Assembly: GCA_030248295.1 (NCBI GenBank)
Contig: JASANH010000367.1
Coordinates: 85,982-149,981, forward strand
Direction of reading: 5' to 3'
Length of the DNA: 64,000 nt
From: Mesodorylaimus sp. YZB2_4
Taxonomy: Eukaryota; Nematoda; Enoplea; Dorylaimida; Dorylaimidae
In this document: positions 10,474 to 21,499 of the stretch, one piece after another
Position numbering within the stretch: the stretch's first letter is position 1
Layout of the letters: every line of letters begins with the position of its first letter
The notes under the pieces: generated by a model
The model's input: only the letters and a program-made list of their open reading frames with translations
What the model was told of the DNA's origin: nothing
Databases searched by the model: none
Translations under genes and position numbers: made by a program

Positions 10474-10815
10474 TTATATAAAATATTCAAATATATATAC
10501 GTATATAAAACTGATAAACATCGAAATATAAATTACATGTTTCATTTGGGGATATAGCAAGTTTCGATAACTTGCCAGGAATAGCAGCGTACTTTTGGCG
10601 AGTTTTCTCTTTAGCTGCTGCTCCGAGACGTCGCCAACAGGTTCCGCGAACGAAACCTGAATGGGTCCCCACATAAGTCGTTGTGCCGCCAGGTCGTAGG
10701 TCGGCGCCACGTACTCGCCAATGATCCTAATAACATCTAGCACCATTGGTGTTGGATGGAGGTGGGGAGTCGCCTGGAAGGTGTCCAAAAACTCGTTAAT
10801 CGTATCGGAATCCAT
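10474..10815 (-). CDS. Hypothetical protein between ATPase block and polymerase
   Basis: The frame starts at ATG 10815 (MDSDTINEFLDTFQATP) and stays open for 113 codons. The first 85 look protein-like, while the last part is AT-rich and may be read past the true end. It is convergent with the plus-strand Polinton genes. No domain was recognised. Confidence 0.4.
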   Translation of the reverse strand: MDSDTINEFLDTFQATPHLHPTPMVLDVIRIIGEYVAPTYDLAAQRLMWGPIQVSFAEPVGDVSEQQLKRKLAKSTLLFLASYRNLLYPQMKHVIYISMFISFIYVYIFEYFI

Positions 10816-10990
10816 TCCCTTTTTTCATGCTATAAAATAGAAGTGAAGCCAAAGTAGAAGAAATGCTAAAATAGAAGCCAAACTGAAATAGAAAAAACCA
10901 AATTTAGCAAGATACTTTCGTCAAACGAGCGTCGTAGTCATTGAGGCCATAACAACTATTTACAATTCTTACTTGGACTTTAAAAAGCAG

Positions 10991-11048
10991 GGGCTCGCTG
11001 CTCCCATCATCATGATATATACGCTTAAAGGAGCAGCGAGTGAGCCCT
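10991..11048. repeat. Inverted repeat (hairpin)
   Basis: GGGCTCGCTGCTCC at 10991-11004 pairs with GGAGCAGCGAGTGAGCCC ending at 11047. Arms of 14 and 18 bases (a 4-base bulge in one arm) flank a loop of about 25 bases. It lies between the polymerase and the small minus-strand gene and could be a terminator or an origin-like structure. Confidence 0.7.
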
Positions 11049-11123
11049 ACCTTCCCTAAATCGCAGTTACTACCCCTACATTCAGTAAAACACGGATCGT
11101 TAGATTATGTACATTCGTAAAAG

Positions 11124-12598
11124 CTAGTGGATCAGCAGCCAATACTTTCTATAATTTCCGAATGTTAAAGCTGCTGCATTGACTTCGGTTAGCTGAACTT
11201 CCTTGGCCTTTGGATGTTCCTCGCCTGGACTGGCGAGGACATAGCACTGAAAACCGGTTATGGTTAGTTCGAGTCGATTCGTTGTAGTACAGCAATCACT
11301 TACCTTGGGATTCAGGCCGGCAAAGTTGGATCCTTGCTTTTCCAGTTTGAAGCGACCAGGCTCGCGTTTGTGTAATGCATTTGTCTCGTCCACAAACCAT
11401 TTGGCCTTCAAGCGTTGCCACTCGTCCCGTTTTTCAGGCAGCACAATGTCATCTAGGCAAAGTGCTGCTATGGCCATGTAAAACTGAAAAGACAAAATTT
11501 CATTTAAACAGTGTTATCTTCACAATGTAACATTACACTCACCGAGTCTGTGTCGCTTTCTGACCATGTCTATCGTTTTCGATCCAAGCATGGAATCAGT
11601 TGACCGTACATAAATTCCAGCATGGTCATTTTGGCGTTACCATATACGGACAAACCTAAAATTTTAATACGCCAACTTTCATGAAATTTAGTCTGCATGA
11701 AACCTACCGATTACAATTGGCAGCTGGTAGACATGCTTCTTCGGTTGACACCTCCGCATGTTTTACTGCAAAAGGAACAAATCTTATTTTCGAAAACAAT
11801 TTTACGTTTAAATTACTTACTTATGGGAGGGAATTCGGAGAATTTCCCTCGAAGATGTGGCGGGCAAGTGATGTCGACGCAAGCGAAACCAAAGGCTTGT
11901 CCGCTCAGAATCGCTTGCCTCATACTTCTTCCCGAGACGAACAAGTCGTTTTCGAATGCACGTTTTTGAAGACTGCTTGGATATTGGGCCAATCGCTCAG
12001 CTTGTGAAGCATATGTACTGCCTCAGCTCGGAAGGAATACTTCCTCGCTGACCTTTGCGTATAAGCGTGGCCACTTTATCGATATTATTCCACTCACATT
12101 CTGCAAAAAATTTCAAGTTAAAGACTAGAATTATTCGTTAATTTATTTGCTTCCCTCACATCACGTCGATTGTGAAACCAAAAGTTTTTAAATGCTCGAC
12201 CTGATCGTGGGAATCTTGATAGGCATCCGGGTATTTTGGGTTGGGCTTGACATTCTTACTGCAGCATTGTGTCGGTGGATGGTTGTGACAATAGCAACCG
12301 TTGAAAAAGAAAACTGTCCGTGATTTTTTTCGAATATCCATCGACACGAAGTTGCTTGAGGCTGAGGCATTGCTGGTCACCATCACTGCCCATGCGAATT
12401 TTCTTTACACTTATTACGCTGCGGAAAGTGCTGCGCATTTGATACAGCTGTCAAGGAGCCAGATTCTGCCAAATTCTTATCCATGATGGCTTCGGCAATG
12501 GATCTGCGAAAAAAGGAGATGTTTCTCTGAGCTGTCATTAATACTGCTCCCTTGCCTGCCTCTCGGAAGTTGGAATAAAAATCAACAGATTTTTCCAT
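11124..12598 (-). pseudogene. Protein-primed DNA polymerase B, C-terminal half, spliced and broken
   Basis: Exons run right to left: a poorly resolved block near 12598-12383, then about 12386-12160, 12100-11821, 11765-11708, 11655-11543, 11483-11304 and 11246-11124. Introns of 52-59 bp separate them from 12159 leftward. Recognisable blocks are FFFNGCYCH, a Cys/His motif of the viral polymerase insertion; FSEFPP in the palm-associated region; VYGNAKMTMLEF; the catalytic SDTDS of polymerase motif C; and a C-terminal block around EPGRFKLEKQG. This enzyme replicates Polinton DNA from terminal-protein primers. At least two frameshifts (near 11990 and 11655) and a TAG just before the catalytic motif break it. 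The N-terminal domain and exonuclease are absent. A related N-terminal fragment lies at 39569-40447. Confidence 0.8.
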
Positions 12599-12806
12599 GT
12601 TTGCCTTTCTTTTGTTCCTGTCTCCTTACAATAAATACTGTTCGCGGCATCTATCTGTGGGCCCCGAGTGTTGCGTAGGCTCCGACTGATCTTTCACTCT
12701 CGCACTCGGCAATTACCTGATGCATCCATAGATCCTTGGTTCTGTATCTGCAAGATTGCCGACCGTCCAGCCTTTTTTCCCGCTTAGGGCTGCCGACTAA
12801 TGTACG

Positions 12807-12830
12807 TATATAAGAGAGGTCAAACCCGTC
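12807..12830 (+). promoter_or_regulatory. TATA plus GAGAGGTCAAACCCGTC block, plus strand
   Basis: TATATAAG is followed immediately by GAGAGGTCAAACCCGTC. The same block occurs on the minus strand 450 bp away, again directly after a TATA-like sequence. Together they look like two core promoters facing each other. Confidence 0.45.
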
Positions 12831-13257
12831 TTAAGGTTGCCCACTAAAAGTAAAAAGCGCAGTCGGCGCGAAATTCAAACTGTATGAACTGTGCTAATGC
12901 AATTTGACTCGTACCTACAATGGCAAAGTCAGGCCTTTTTTCTAAATATCGTATTTGACAGTCACCCATTTTCACTTAAAAAATTGATACAGCTGATACA
13001 AATCGATGCACGCTCCCCATAGCTCTCTGTTCTATTATATAATATACATGCGAGTGACGCTGAATCTAAGGCAATAAGGTACCAAAGCCATGCATTACTG
13101 GAGCGGCGCTCGAGTTTGCAATTCTCTGGAAATCTGGAAGCATTGCGAACTGCGTTTCTTGCAGACAATTTCCGCACAGTTTTCGTTAAACTTTTAGAAC
13201 AGAAAGTGTACTTGGGATATTTTGTATACTGCAGATGGTCATTGGTCAGCAAACTAC

Positions 13258-13284
13258 GACGGGTTTGACCTCTCCCATATTTAT
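13258..13284 (-). promoter_or_regulatory. TATA plus GAGAGGTCAAACCCGTC block, minus strand
   Basis: On the minus strand, ATAAATATGG is followed by GAGAGGTCAAACCCGTC, mirroring 12807-12830. It could have driven transcription leftward, toward the polymerase gene. Confidence 0.45.
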
Positions 13285-13443
13285 CGCAGCCGACCTTGTC
13301 CGTTAATCACGCCTATTTTGGATCAACCCTGGCTGTCGCTATGGCGTCGCCGTTTTTTTCTCTCACGAGTCTTTTCACGAGCAGTCACCAACGCGTCTTT
13401 TCAATATAGCTGTAGCTGCTGATATTGCCTTGACTCATCTGAA

Positions 13444-15113
13444 TTGATACATAAGTATTGTGCTGTCATTGATTGGTGTCTTGTTTCACTCAGAAACAGC
13501 CTAACGATTGGGTTGGCCTCCGACATTCACACCTTGCCCCTATCATTACGCCAGACTCTGTTTCAAATTATTCTTGTGCGCGGGTCGATCCACAAATTGA
13601 CGACCTTGCTTTTGAGCTCAGCAAAGTTTCTCGATGGTTTCACATCTTTTAGCACTCGAAAAGGAAAAGTGGACGATCGTAACATCTTGCATCTTGTGGC
13701 CAAAAGCTTTAGTTTGAATCGATTTGATGCACATACTATTGGGTCAAGAATCATTGACTTAAACTTGAATGTATATCGATATTTTTAGCAGCTCACTTAC
13801 GAGAATGCAACGACCTTGGACGAGGCTTATGCTCTCTTTTTGTCAGTGTCTGAATTTAAAGAAACTAAAAATACGATTTGTGGATCAGCCACTTGGACAA
13901 ATGCCATCTGACTCTAATCTTACTACGACACTTGATCAGAATCATTTGGATCAAATCATCGAGATCGATCGAGGTGACATGGAGGACGTCGGCCAGCACC
14001 GAGGTGGCCTTCATTCTTATGTCGATGAACTTTGTAGAAATCAAGTTTCAGAAGGCGGAATTTTTAACCTGTCCAGAATCCCTGATTCATGCCTATCGCT
14101 TCTGGAAGATATTCAAGAACTGTCATTGATTGGACAAGCCTTAATTAATGATGCAGCTATCGATTGGGAACAATTTTCGATTGCAAGCAGTCGATCGCCA
14201 CTTATCCAATCTCGAAATTTGACCTCTTTGCGTTTAGTACATGGAAAAGTGGACGAGGAAGGCTTTCTCGTCCACTTTTCCTCAGGAAGCATGGATTGAA
14301 TTATTGCTCATACTTCAGCCAACGCTATTAAAATTAGAAATCAAAAAGGTCAACGTCTTTACCAATCGCACTTCAGAGCATTGCATCATGCCAGTTACTC
14401 TGCCCCATCTCAAACTTTTTAAAATCGATCGATACAGCATTGGAAATTTGGAATCGCTCATTGACACATTGCTCCAGTGTCCACGCTTAAATTATGCCTC
14501 TTTGGTCCTGGTTAACAGAGATGCCCAAGTTCCAAATATGGCCCTAGTGAATCAGCTGACTGGCGTGATAGCATTGGACGTGACATTTCGTCATACGAAT
14601 GAGGAAGATCAAATGTTCGATAATCGATCATCAGTTCAATATGAAACGGCTGGTTTGTTCAAGGATAAGATTAAAAGTGTGCACATCGAAGTACCAGATT
14701 GGAATTGGACGTCAAGCAAATCAGCAATTGACTGTCTTAACGAATGCCTGAATATTACTTCACTCAAGTTCTCGATTTTAGTACTAAGTTCAGTGCAAGG
14801 TGTTACGGAAGCCATGGAATCCTATTTTATAAACAGAGACAAGGCGTCGAGGTTGAGCCGTCTGGCATTGGATGGTCAGTTCGATGATGACGTGCTAAAA
14901 TTGATTACCAGAAATTGCACGAGTTTAGATTCGCTCGAATTATCCAACTGTCCTCACCTGACTGATAATCACCTGATCGAATTAGCTTCTCGAAGGGGAT
15001 TGTCAGAATTGGTATTGCTCTCGTGTCCAAATATCAGCGATAAAGGCATTATGCCGATTTTGATCAATAGCGGTTTACGATTGAAGAAATTTATATTTCG
15101 ATCGCTTCAATAA
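13444..15113 (+). pseudogene. Leucine-rich-repeat (F-box/AMN1-like) protein, frame-broken
   Basis: Three overlapping frames make one gene-like product: 13444-13788 (LSLRQTLFQIILVRG, helical N-terminus), 13769-14299 (CLNLKKLKIRF) and 14241-15113. The last carries cysteine-type leucine-rich repeats: LDSLELSNCPHLTDNHLIEL, then LSELVLLSCPNISDKGI. This repeat type is typical of F-box/LRR and AMN1 proteins, which select substrates for ubiquitin ligases. No F-box was identified with confidence. Frame changes occur near 13780 and inside a perfect 15 bp inverted repeat at 14243-14281. It may be a decayed host gene, or one with unusual short introns. Confidence 0.6.
14243..14281. repeat. Perfect 15 bp inverted repeat at a frame break
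   Basis: GGAAAAGTGGACGAG (14243-14257) and its exact reverse complement (14267-14281) flank a 9-base loop. The LRR gene changes frame here. A templated inverted duplication during repair would explain both facts. Confidence 0.85.
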
Positions 15114-16517
15114 TGATATCGTCACATCACAGCCGCTTACGGATCGTGCTTGGCGAGTATTGATTGATAACTGTCACTTCATAAAAAGTGTGGATGGAAT
15201 TCCCGATTATCTGAGATACGAATTGAGGAGAAAGTGTTTCTGGGTTATTAATTGATTGCGATGATGAATTATAAGGGTTATGATGATGAATTTGATATTT
15301 ATGATGCATCGTCGGGAATTCTAACGATACTTGAATGTAATTTGGTTTTTTTATATCGTGTAATTCGAAGTTTTCCTGGACAAGAAAAAAGTTGACAGCC
15401 TAACTAAGGTGCCTATCGCATCTGATACGTTCAAAATTAGCGCCTAGTAGGTCGTCTTTCCCATACTGTAAGGCGAATAGGCTGCACTCCGAGGTCACGG
15501 CTCTAAACGCTTTGCGCTGGGCGGACAGGCCGGACAGGCGAACAGACTGGACTGGCGAACGCCCAGACACAATTGATGTCAATTACAAATAGGAGAAGGA
15601 ATTGAATTGTGTGAAAGAGTGCAATCAAAGCTCACACTGCGAAACGCTACGCAGAGAATAGACGCGGCAAGGCCATGGCTGGTCCACAGACGCAATGTGA
15701 CTGGGGTTATGGTCGTTTGATCTCACCGCATAATCGGCTTGCATTGCAACAAGGAGGGGAGAAGTTGAAGAAACATGAACAAATGATACAGTAGATAGAA
15801 TGGAGCTGGAGCGCACTACTGTACGTACGCTGTCAAAAGATCGAACCTTATCATGCGCGGAGCCTCAAAAACTTTTGAACGCTTCAAACCCTTTTCTGCC
15901 ATCCTCCACGAGCGAGAACACAAGAAAATTTAATCGCGGACAAAAGCAACGGGCCGTAGCCAGAGCCGTTTGTCGCAGCTCGACTAAACTGGAACTCCAC
16001 TAAAGCTCAATAATGAATGGGTAGATGTCTCGACACGTGACTAGCGAGTATAATGTTATTGGCTTAGAGGTGAGGCCCCGCCTCCTAATTCTGATTGGTC
16101 GGCAGCGCGGCAGCCAGCTGGACGAAGCACCGCCAGCTGCTAGAAATTTAGCTGGCTTGCAGTCCCCATACAATTAGCAGTCACAGCTAAGTATCTAAGT
16201 TGAAGAGACTAATTATAAACTTTAAAAAACTAGCAGGCTCGGGTCAGTGGACGCGTGACTGTCACCTGGCAAGTCTTCAACAGGCCTTCTAGCAAGGCGA
16301 TAATGACGAGCTGGCCACCACCCCATCACACGGTACCCATGGAAAAAAGACTGCCTGGCGCGTATAAAGGCGGCAATTCGAAAAACACTAGCTTTACGTG
16401 CATTTACTGATAGTTAAAAACCCAAGCGTTTCATTACACGATTTAAAAATGATTATAAACATTGTAACCTCTACAGTACCCTCTGTTGGAAGCCCTCATA
16501 AAAATAGTGGTCCAAGC
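15114..16517. other. Intergenic, no supported gene
   Basis: Only short open frames are present. Three TACAGTA/TACTGTA heptamers fall at 15464, 15787 and 15817, and one more at 16472. Confidence 0.4.
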
Positions 16518-17123
16518 TTATTCCAACATGATCCATTCGACTTCCTCGTCGCCCAAGTTTATCCACGCCTCGTCTCCCTCCTCTCTTTCCACGTCTTCCC
16601 ACGACATGTCACTCTCCTCCTTGGACTCCACCCACGCGTGATCGCGCTTCCTGCATCTCGTAAAACTATGGCGTCCAGGCCATTGATTCCATAACATGGC
16701 CCACTCTGCGAACTCTTCAAGTTGAAGTCTCATGATAATATCGATTTCTCCCATCGCCAAAAAATTTTTCGCTGAAATTAAGAAAAGAATCATTTTGATT
16801 CTGCAAACGATGCAGCACAGTGTGTTTAAAACCCCTAACCTTGGCCTTTGCCACATGCCCACATGCTGTACATATACCAAAGTCGATTTTTTTTATCGTG
16901 AACTGCTTCTGTCTGCTTCACACGCGCCTGTCGTACTACAGGGGGGCTTGTCCCTTGTGTGAAAATAAATTTTTTCAGCATTAATTTGCAGATGCAGCCC
17001 CTCATACAGAAGATCCCGAGCTCTTGCGTGCTCCAAATTTTTATGCAGCTCCTTGATGCGTTGCTGAACCTGGTTATGTTCCTGCTGCATGGCATGCCAA
17101 AAATTACGAAGTGTCATATGCAT
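16518..17123 (-). CDS. Acidic protein family, copy B
   Basis: The last exon runs from 16770 (acceptor TTTCAG) to the stop at 16518. It keeps the frame lost in copy A at 2125-2364. It encodes LEEFAEWAMLWNQWPGRHSF, then a basic patch, then an acidic end (EEVEWIMLE). Upstream, the minus-strand frame from ATG 17123 encodes a coiled-coil-like segment (QQEHNQVQQRIKELHKNLEH) that is probably an earlier exon. The donor between them is not certain. Family and function are unknown. The charge pattern suggests a nuclear or scaffold protein, but that is a guess. Confidence 0.5.
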
Positions 17124-19592
17124 CTCTAGAACTGAATTGCGGCTGACTGTTGAGTGATGCTTCCCGCATGATTAATTGTCCTTGGCCCATCATTCCGGAA
17201 GTGATTCCAAACAGATTGTGGATTGCTATTGATCCAACTCTTCAAGAAATACGCAGCAAAATTACGCAATGGCAAAAAGAAGGAAAATTCTTCCCTGATG
17301 ACCCTTGCGCGCTCTTGACAGCGATCACCTCAGGGAGGTGACCTCATAGTCGGGACAATGCGTGCGCGCTCTTGACTAAGACCCAACTAAAATCGATCCC
17401 CCTTATCTGTGTTAAAGGGGGATTCAACAATTTAAAGATTCCTAAAATAAAAATCGACACACGAAGTACAGTAGTCGTTCTTACCTCTTCATTTATTAAA
17501 AAAAAGTGAAATTTCTTATTCCTTAATGTAATATTGGCGATGATTTTGCCTGCAAAAAAGACATAGTAAGAAGCAGCCAACAAAGAACGAAGATGCTGTA
17601 CAGTATCTATTTTGAATTCGCTCCACCCAGTCACCCTGAGTCACTCAACAAAGTATGTACATCGGCTCGACACCTAATCGCGTATGGGAGGCTGGCGCCC
17701 AATGGACGTGTACTGTACTTTACAAAATTGCCGGAAAATATCTCGTAAAATTACTAATATTTAAATCATGAACAATGGATCCAAAGACTCCTCGTCAGGT
17801 GACTCAGATAAATGATATTCAAGTGTCTCAAAGCACTTTTCATCTTTTGGCTTGTCTTTAAGTATCTGAGGCGTATAAACAATTTTAGTGCTTGGTGCCA
17901 GTATTTGTCGCAAAATTAGGTGCCTTGATAACAAGCCCTGCAGGCGTGGGCGGGGGAGGGTCTCATGGGCAAGTACTCTCAGGAGCGAGCGAGTATATCT
18001 CTGGCCTCCCAGTCCAGCGTCCTACAAGCCTGCCCTGTTTCAGCTGTCACTATCCATTATACCACTCCGATTGCCCAGGAGAACTGGCCTGCAGCTAAGA
18101 CGGACTTTGGAAAAAACTCTATGTACAGTAGCAATTACAGTATATGTAGCATGTTGGACAATATTATTTGCAAGCAGAAATAGCGCAAAAAAATTTTGAT
18201 GCGAACTCGGACGATTCAGCAGTCGGATGACTGAAGACCGGTACCCATCACTTCTAGACGGGGGATCACGGCGTGGATAGGGAGGGTCAAAAAACGCGTT
18301 TTTTTGGTGACGTATGGAACTGAGAAGTCAGCAAACAAAAAAAACAGCTACTGGAAAAAACTTCCTCCTTGTAATGAAAATATACCTTTCCTTTAGCCGA
18401 AGTCTCGTAAGACTATACAGTAGATGGCAATCGGTGCGAGAAACAGGGTCGTGTATTAAAACAGAATCAAAGATCACGCTTCGAAACGCAACACGTAGAC
18501 GGGCTGGTCCACTGACGCAATGGGACCATGGTTATGGTTTATTGTTTCGCAAGCGAGGTCAGCTATTGGGGACACTGCCAGTTCCGCACGCGCTATTGTT
18601 CCAGTGACCTGTGTCCGCAAGTCCCGCACCCGTATATGCTTTCTACATGCCCATACGTTCTACATAACTATAAGCTCTGTAGGGGGGCCATCCATGAGGG
18701 TCGGCTTTTAGTGATGGCACTTTCGAATCTCGATCTCGATTTTTTTGGTCTCTCGATTATCTGATTCACGATCTCGTTTTTCTGGATCGAAAATTTCGAG
18801 ATCTTTTTTTAGTTCATAGAACAGGTTTCCCTTTTGTAAAAGAGTCCACAAAAGAGTGATGATTGCTATGCACACATTGCGAGGTAATGCTAGCTGATAT
18901 GAACGCGGAAAGCACGCAAAGTTTATAGGGGATAGAAGAGAGTTGTTAGAGTGCATTTTTTGGGAAAACTGTTACTCGTATTTCGGGTACTTCAAAGTTT
19001 TTAAGTATGGCTTCTCGGAGAACCACAGACTAGGATTGATACAGTTACAGTAACTGAAACTGAATCTACTCGCCATACCTGAATTCAACTTTAACTAAAT
19101 CTTTTTAAATCCAGTTAAATTCTCCATCATAAACTTGGTGATCTTTTTCCGACTATACGTGGAAAGCTCGAAAACAAAAGAAAAGAAATGCAATTGATTG
19201 CTAGTTGGAATCCTGTTGATCACGAGTTGGAGGCGTACTGTATTTTGTCATCCTTTTGAATAGAAGTTTTTTGTTTTAAATTTGTGGGCTGAAGCCTGTT
19301 TTGCCACCAGCCAGCCAGCATTCACACCTTATAAGGGGCTGTGCGTGGACAAGCGCACAAAGCAGCGTCCCTCTGTGTGTCTCCACCAGAAGTAACTCCA
19401 CTCGAGGCCATCCTGGACTGGACACCGACTTCCTCAGACGATTGCGGGTAGGGTTTGAACCCTGCTGCTGTTCGATTGTTGAGACTGCCTCCTCGTCTGG
19501 CTTTCGTCTCTTCACTCGGACCATCTACAGTAGTTGGTACCGGGTGACGGCCTAGAAAGCAAGCTCAGCGAGGGTTTATAATTCGCGAGCTG
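17124..19592. other. Intergenic, no supported gene
   Basis: Nothing clearly coding is seen. It holds nine TACAGTA/TACTGTA heptamers between 17467 and 19532. A T-arm-like palindrome (AGGGTTTGAACCCT, about 19450) may be a relic of a tRNA-derived SINE. Confidence 0.4.
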
Positions 19593-20245
19593 ACCTCGAT
19601 AACTTAGGATCGAGCCCAGGACGAGTAAAGCCACTCGCTCCTAAGCAATACGAGAAGACAAATGCTGAACTCCTCTGCATGACCGCGGACGCCCATAAAA
19701 TTAAAGTTGACATTATGAGGATTGTGATTGTTGATTGGTGCAAAAGAAAGCTCTCTGCAGTGGTGGCGCTGTCTGGCCGACTGGTACAGCGGTCAGGAGG
19801 TTGGGCGGGAGGCTTGCGGGGGCCGAGCTGGTCTCTGTCCAAGGCAAAGGCTGGAGGCAGCGAGCACCTCTAACCCTGCCTCCAAAAAGGGATATGCAAG
19901 AGGCTTGTGAGAGGCTGAGGTGGTCGGCTCGTAGCGGCTCCGAGCTGGTCTCTGTACAAGGCAAAATGCTGGGGGTAGTGAGCACTTTTAAACCTGCCTC
20001 CAAGTCAGGAGACACTAGCGTGCCTGGATGATAATTGGAGAGAACGGAGGGCTCCTTTCTAGCTGGTGTTTCAGAAGCAGTTTCGATTTTCTTTTGGGTT
20101 GGGCGAGTCATTCAGAGCTAGGAAGGCCAGGACTAACCAAACTGTTCTCCTCAGCAAAGTGGCTGGCTGGCCCTAGCAAAGTGACCACCGAATATGAGCA
20201 TGATTCCTGCATAACATCATAATATCATAGTATCATAAGATCACA
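19593..20245 (+). repeat. Dispersed 650 bp repeat, copy 1
   Basis: This is nearly identical, with scattered substitutions and small indels, to 26757-27435 in the same orientation. It includes matching blocks such as GGATTGTGATTGTTGATTGG and ACTGTTCTCCTCAGC. Open frames inside are conserved only because the copies are recent. I see no protein domain. It is probably a non-autonomous element of unknown class. Confidence 0.85.
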
Positions 20246-20402
20246 ATTGAATACTAAGAAGCATTGCGTGGCTGGCAATAGACGTGAACCAATCGATAGC
20301 CACACTAGCCAGAACGTTTGCCTCGTATTAGTCGCGAGAACGAAAATTCAGCAGGCACTCGGTTTACTGTGCGATGATGCCAGCGTATTGTATAGTACAG
20401 TA

Positions 20403-20580
20403 CAGTCAACCTCGGATAATTGCAACTGCTCCGCACCCCAAAACGAGTTGCAATTAAACAAGGTTGCAAAGTTGCAACTCATTTTGGCGTCTGGAGCAGC
20501 TGAAATTATCCGAGGTTCAAAAAAACGTACGCTTAACAATGGGGGAATGGGGACTTGTTGCAATTATCCAAGGTCGACTG
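20403..20580. mobile_element. 178 bp MITE with Tc1/mariner-type ends
   Basis: The ends are inverted repeats of about 24 bp, CAGTCRACCTYGGATAATTG at each side read inward. They are flanked by TA dinucleotides (20401-20402 and 20581-20582), the target-site duplication of Tc1/mariner transposons. The element has further internal inverted blocks around ATTGCAAC. It carries no gene and would depend on a transposase elsewhere. Immediately to its left, TACAGTA (20396-20402) shares the TA of its target site. Confidence 0.75.
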
Positions 20581-20589
20581 TACTTTGAA

Positions 20590-21299
20590 TCAGTGGTCAA
20601 AAATGCTTCAATAGCTATATTATCACTACCACGACCGCACCCACAAAAAACCCACACAACCACCACCCAAAAACAAAAAAAAACCCCAAAAAAAAAAAAA
20701 AAAAGCTCTTATGCCCACTTGAGGCTCGAGACCTTGCCATGCTGAGAAGGTAATATAAGTGCGCTTGTGACACAGTTACCACGCACGTTTGCGCTGGTCG
20801 CTTGAGACAATAGTGTCTCGCGACTTTGCAAATTATGCCATGACAATTACGAAGACAAGACGGTAGATATGCGGTGTCTTTTGATCGTGCGAAAATAGAT
20901 TGATTACCATAGGATTTGTTTCAAGTGCGGGGGCCCTTGACAGTAGCGTGCGCAAGACCATGCAATAGAACCACAATACCGGTACGACGAAAGATGACAA
21001 TATGTCTGCGGAAAACTATGCGTAAGAGAACCACGATTATGTAAATTTTGCGACAGCGCTCATAAGAATTAATAGATGGGACGATAATCCGATTTCGGCG
21101 AAAAAGAAAGGAGGCGGATAGTAAAAAGGCAAGTCAGCTGTTTTATCAACGGCAGCAATAGAAGCAGAATCGGCGCATCGTGCACGAAGCATTTTACATA
21201 AGTGTCAAGCAAAGGTTAGGATATGAAAAGCTGTAAACATGTACAGTAGCCAGATTTTGTTCTACAAGCAAGGTCAGCGTTAGAATTTCTCATTCTTAA
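20590..21299. other. Intergenic with low-complexity tract
   Basis: 20636-20704 is a C/A-rich low-complexity tract ending in a run of A. There is no gene-like signal. Confidence 0.5.
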
Positions 21300-21487
21300 G
21301 TGGCGAAAAGGCTTGTTGTTGTTGTTCTTGTTGTTTCAGCACATTACCAAGCACTAACCAGCGCACGAGGGTTAAGGGACACATCACACAAGCATTTTTA
21401 CCAGGCCGCGAGTCGAACACTCGCCCGTAACTGCGCATCTGGCGTGACAGGCATATGCTTAACCCGCCAGACCACGAGCCTGGCAGG
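21300..21487 (-). mobile_element. tRNA-derived SINE
   Basis: On the minus strand a tRNA-like head carries an A-box-like GTGGTCTGGCGGGTTAAGC and a B-box GTGTTCGACTCGC. An unrelated body and a 3' tail of AAC/CAA repeats (AACAACAACAACAAG) follow. Internal polymerase III promoter boxes with a simple-repeat tail define a SINE. A functional tRNA is unlikely, since the arms pair poorly. Confidence 0.65.
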
Positions 21488-21499
21488 CGGCGTCGTTGT

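Larger units (their letters stand above)
4930..12600. mobile_element. Polinton/Maverick (adintovirus-like) element, 3' truncated
   Basis: Hallmark genes are present together: a retroviral-like integrase with a C-terminal chromodomain, a double jelly-roll major capsid protein, a penton-like single jelly-roll protein, a FtsK/HerA-type packaging ATPase and a protein-primed family B DNA polymerase on the opposite strand. This set defines Polintons, large DNA transposons related to adintoviruses. No adenain-like protease was found and the polymerase lacks its N-terminal half, so the element is incomplete past about 12.6 kb. I did not identify long terminal inverted repeats. Integrase and polymerase carry 50-59 bp introns, and several genes carry a single in-frame stop, so the copy is probably inactive. 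Boundaries are approximate. Confidence 0.85.
12601..13443. other. Intergenic between Polinton and LRR gene
   Basis: This holds the paired promoter-like blocks listed separately. A 96-codon minus-strand frame (13252-12962) lacks an ATG and a recognisable domain. Confidence 0.35.

Noticed and set aside
19713..20111. Open frames of 98-132 codons in the dispersed repeat, also present in copy 2
   Set aside because: They occur in several frames and on both strands, and are shared only because the repeat copies are recent. No domain is visible.
21376..21480. A functional tRNA gene on the minus strand
   Set aside because: A- and B-box-like words are present, but the stems do not pair well and a SINE body with a simple-repeat tail follows.
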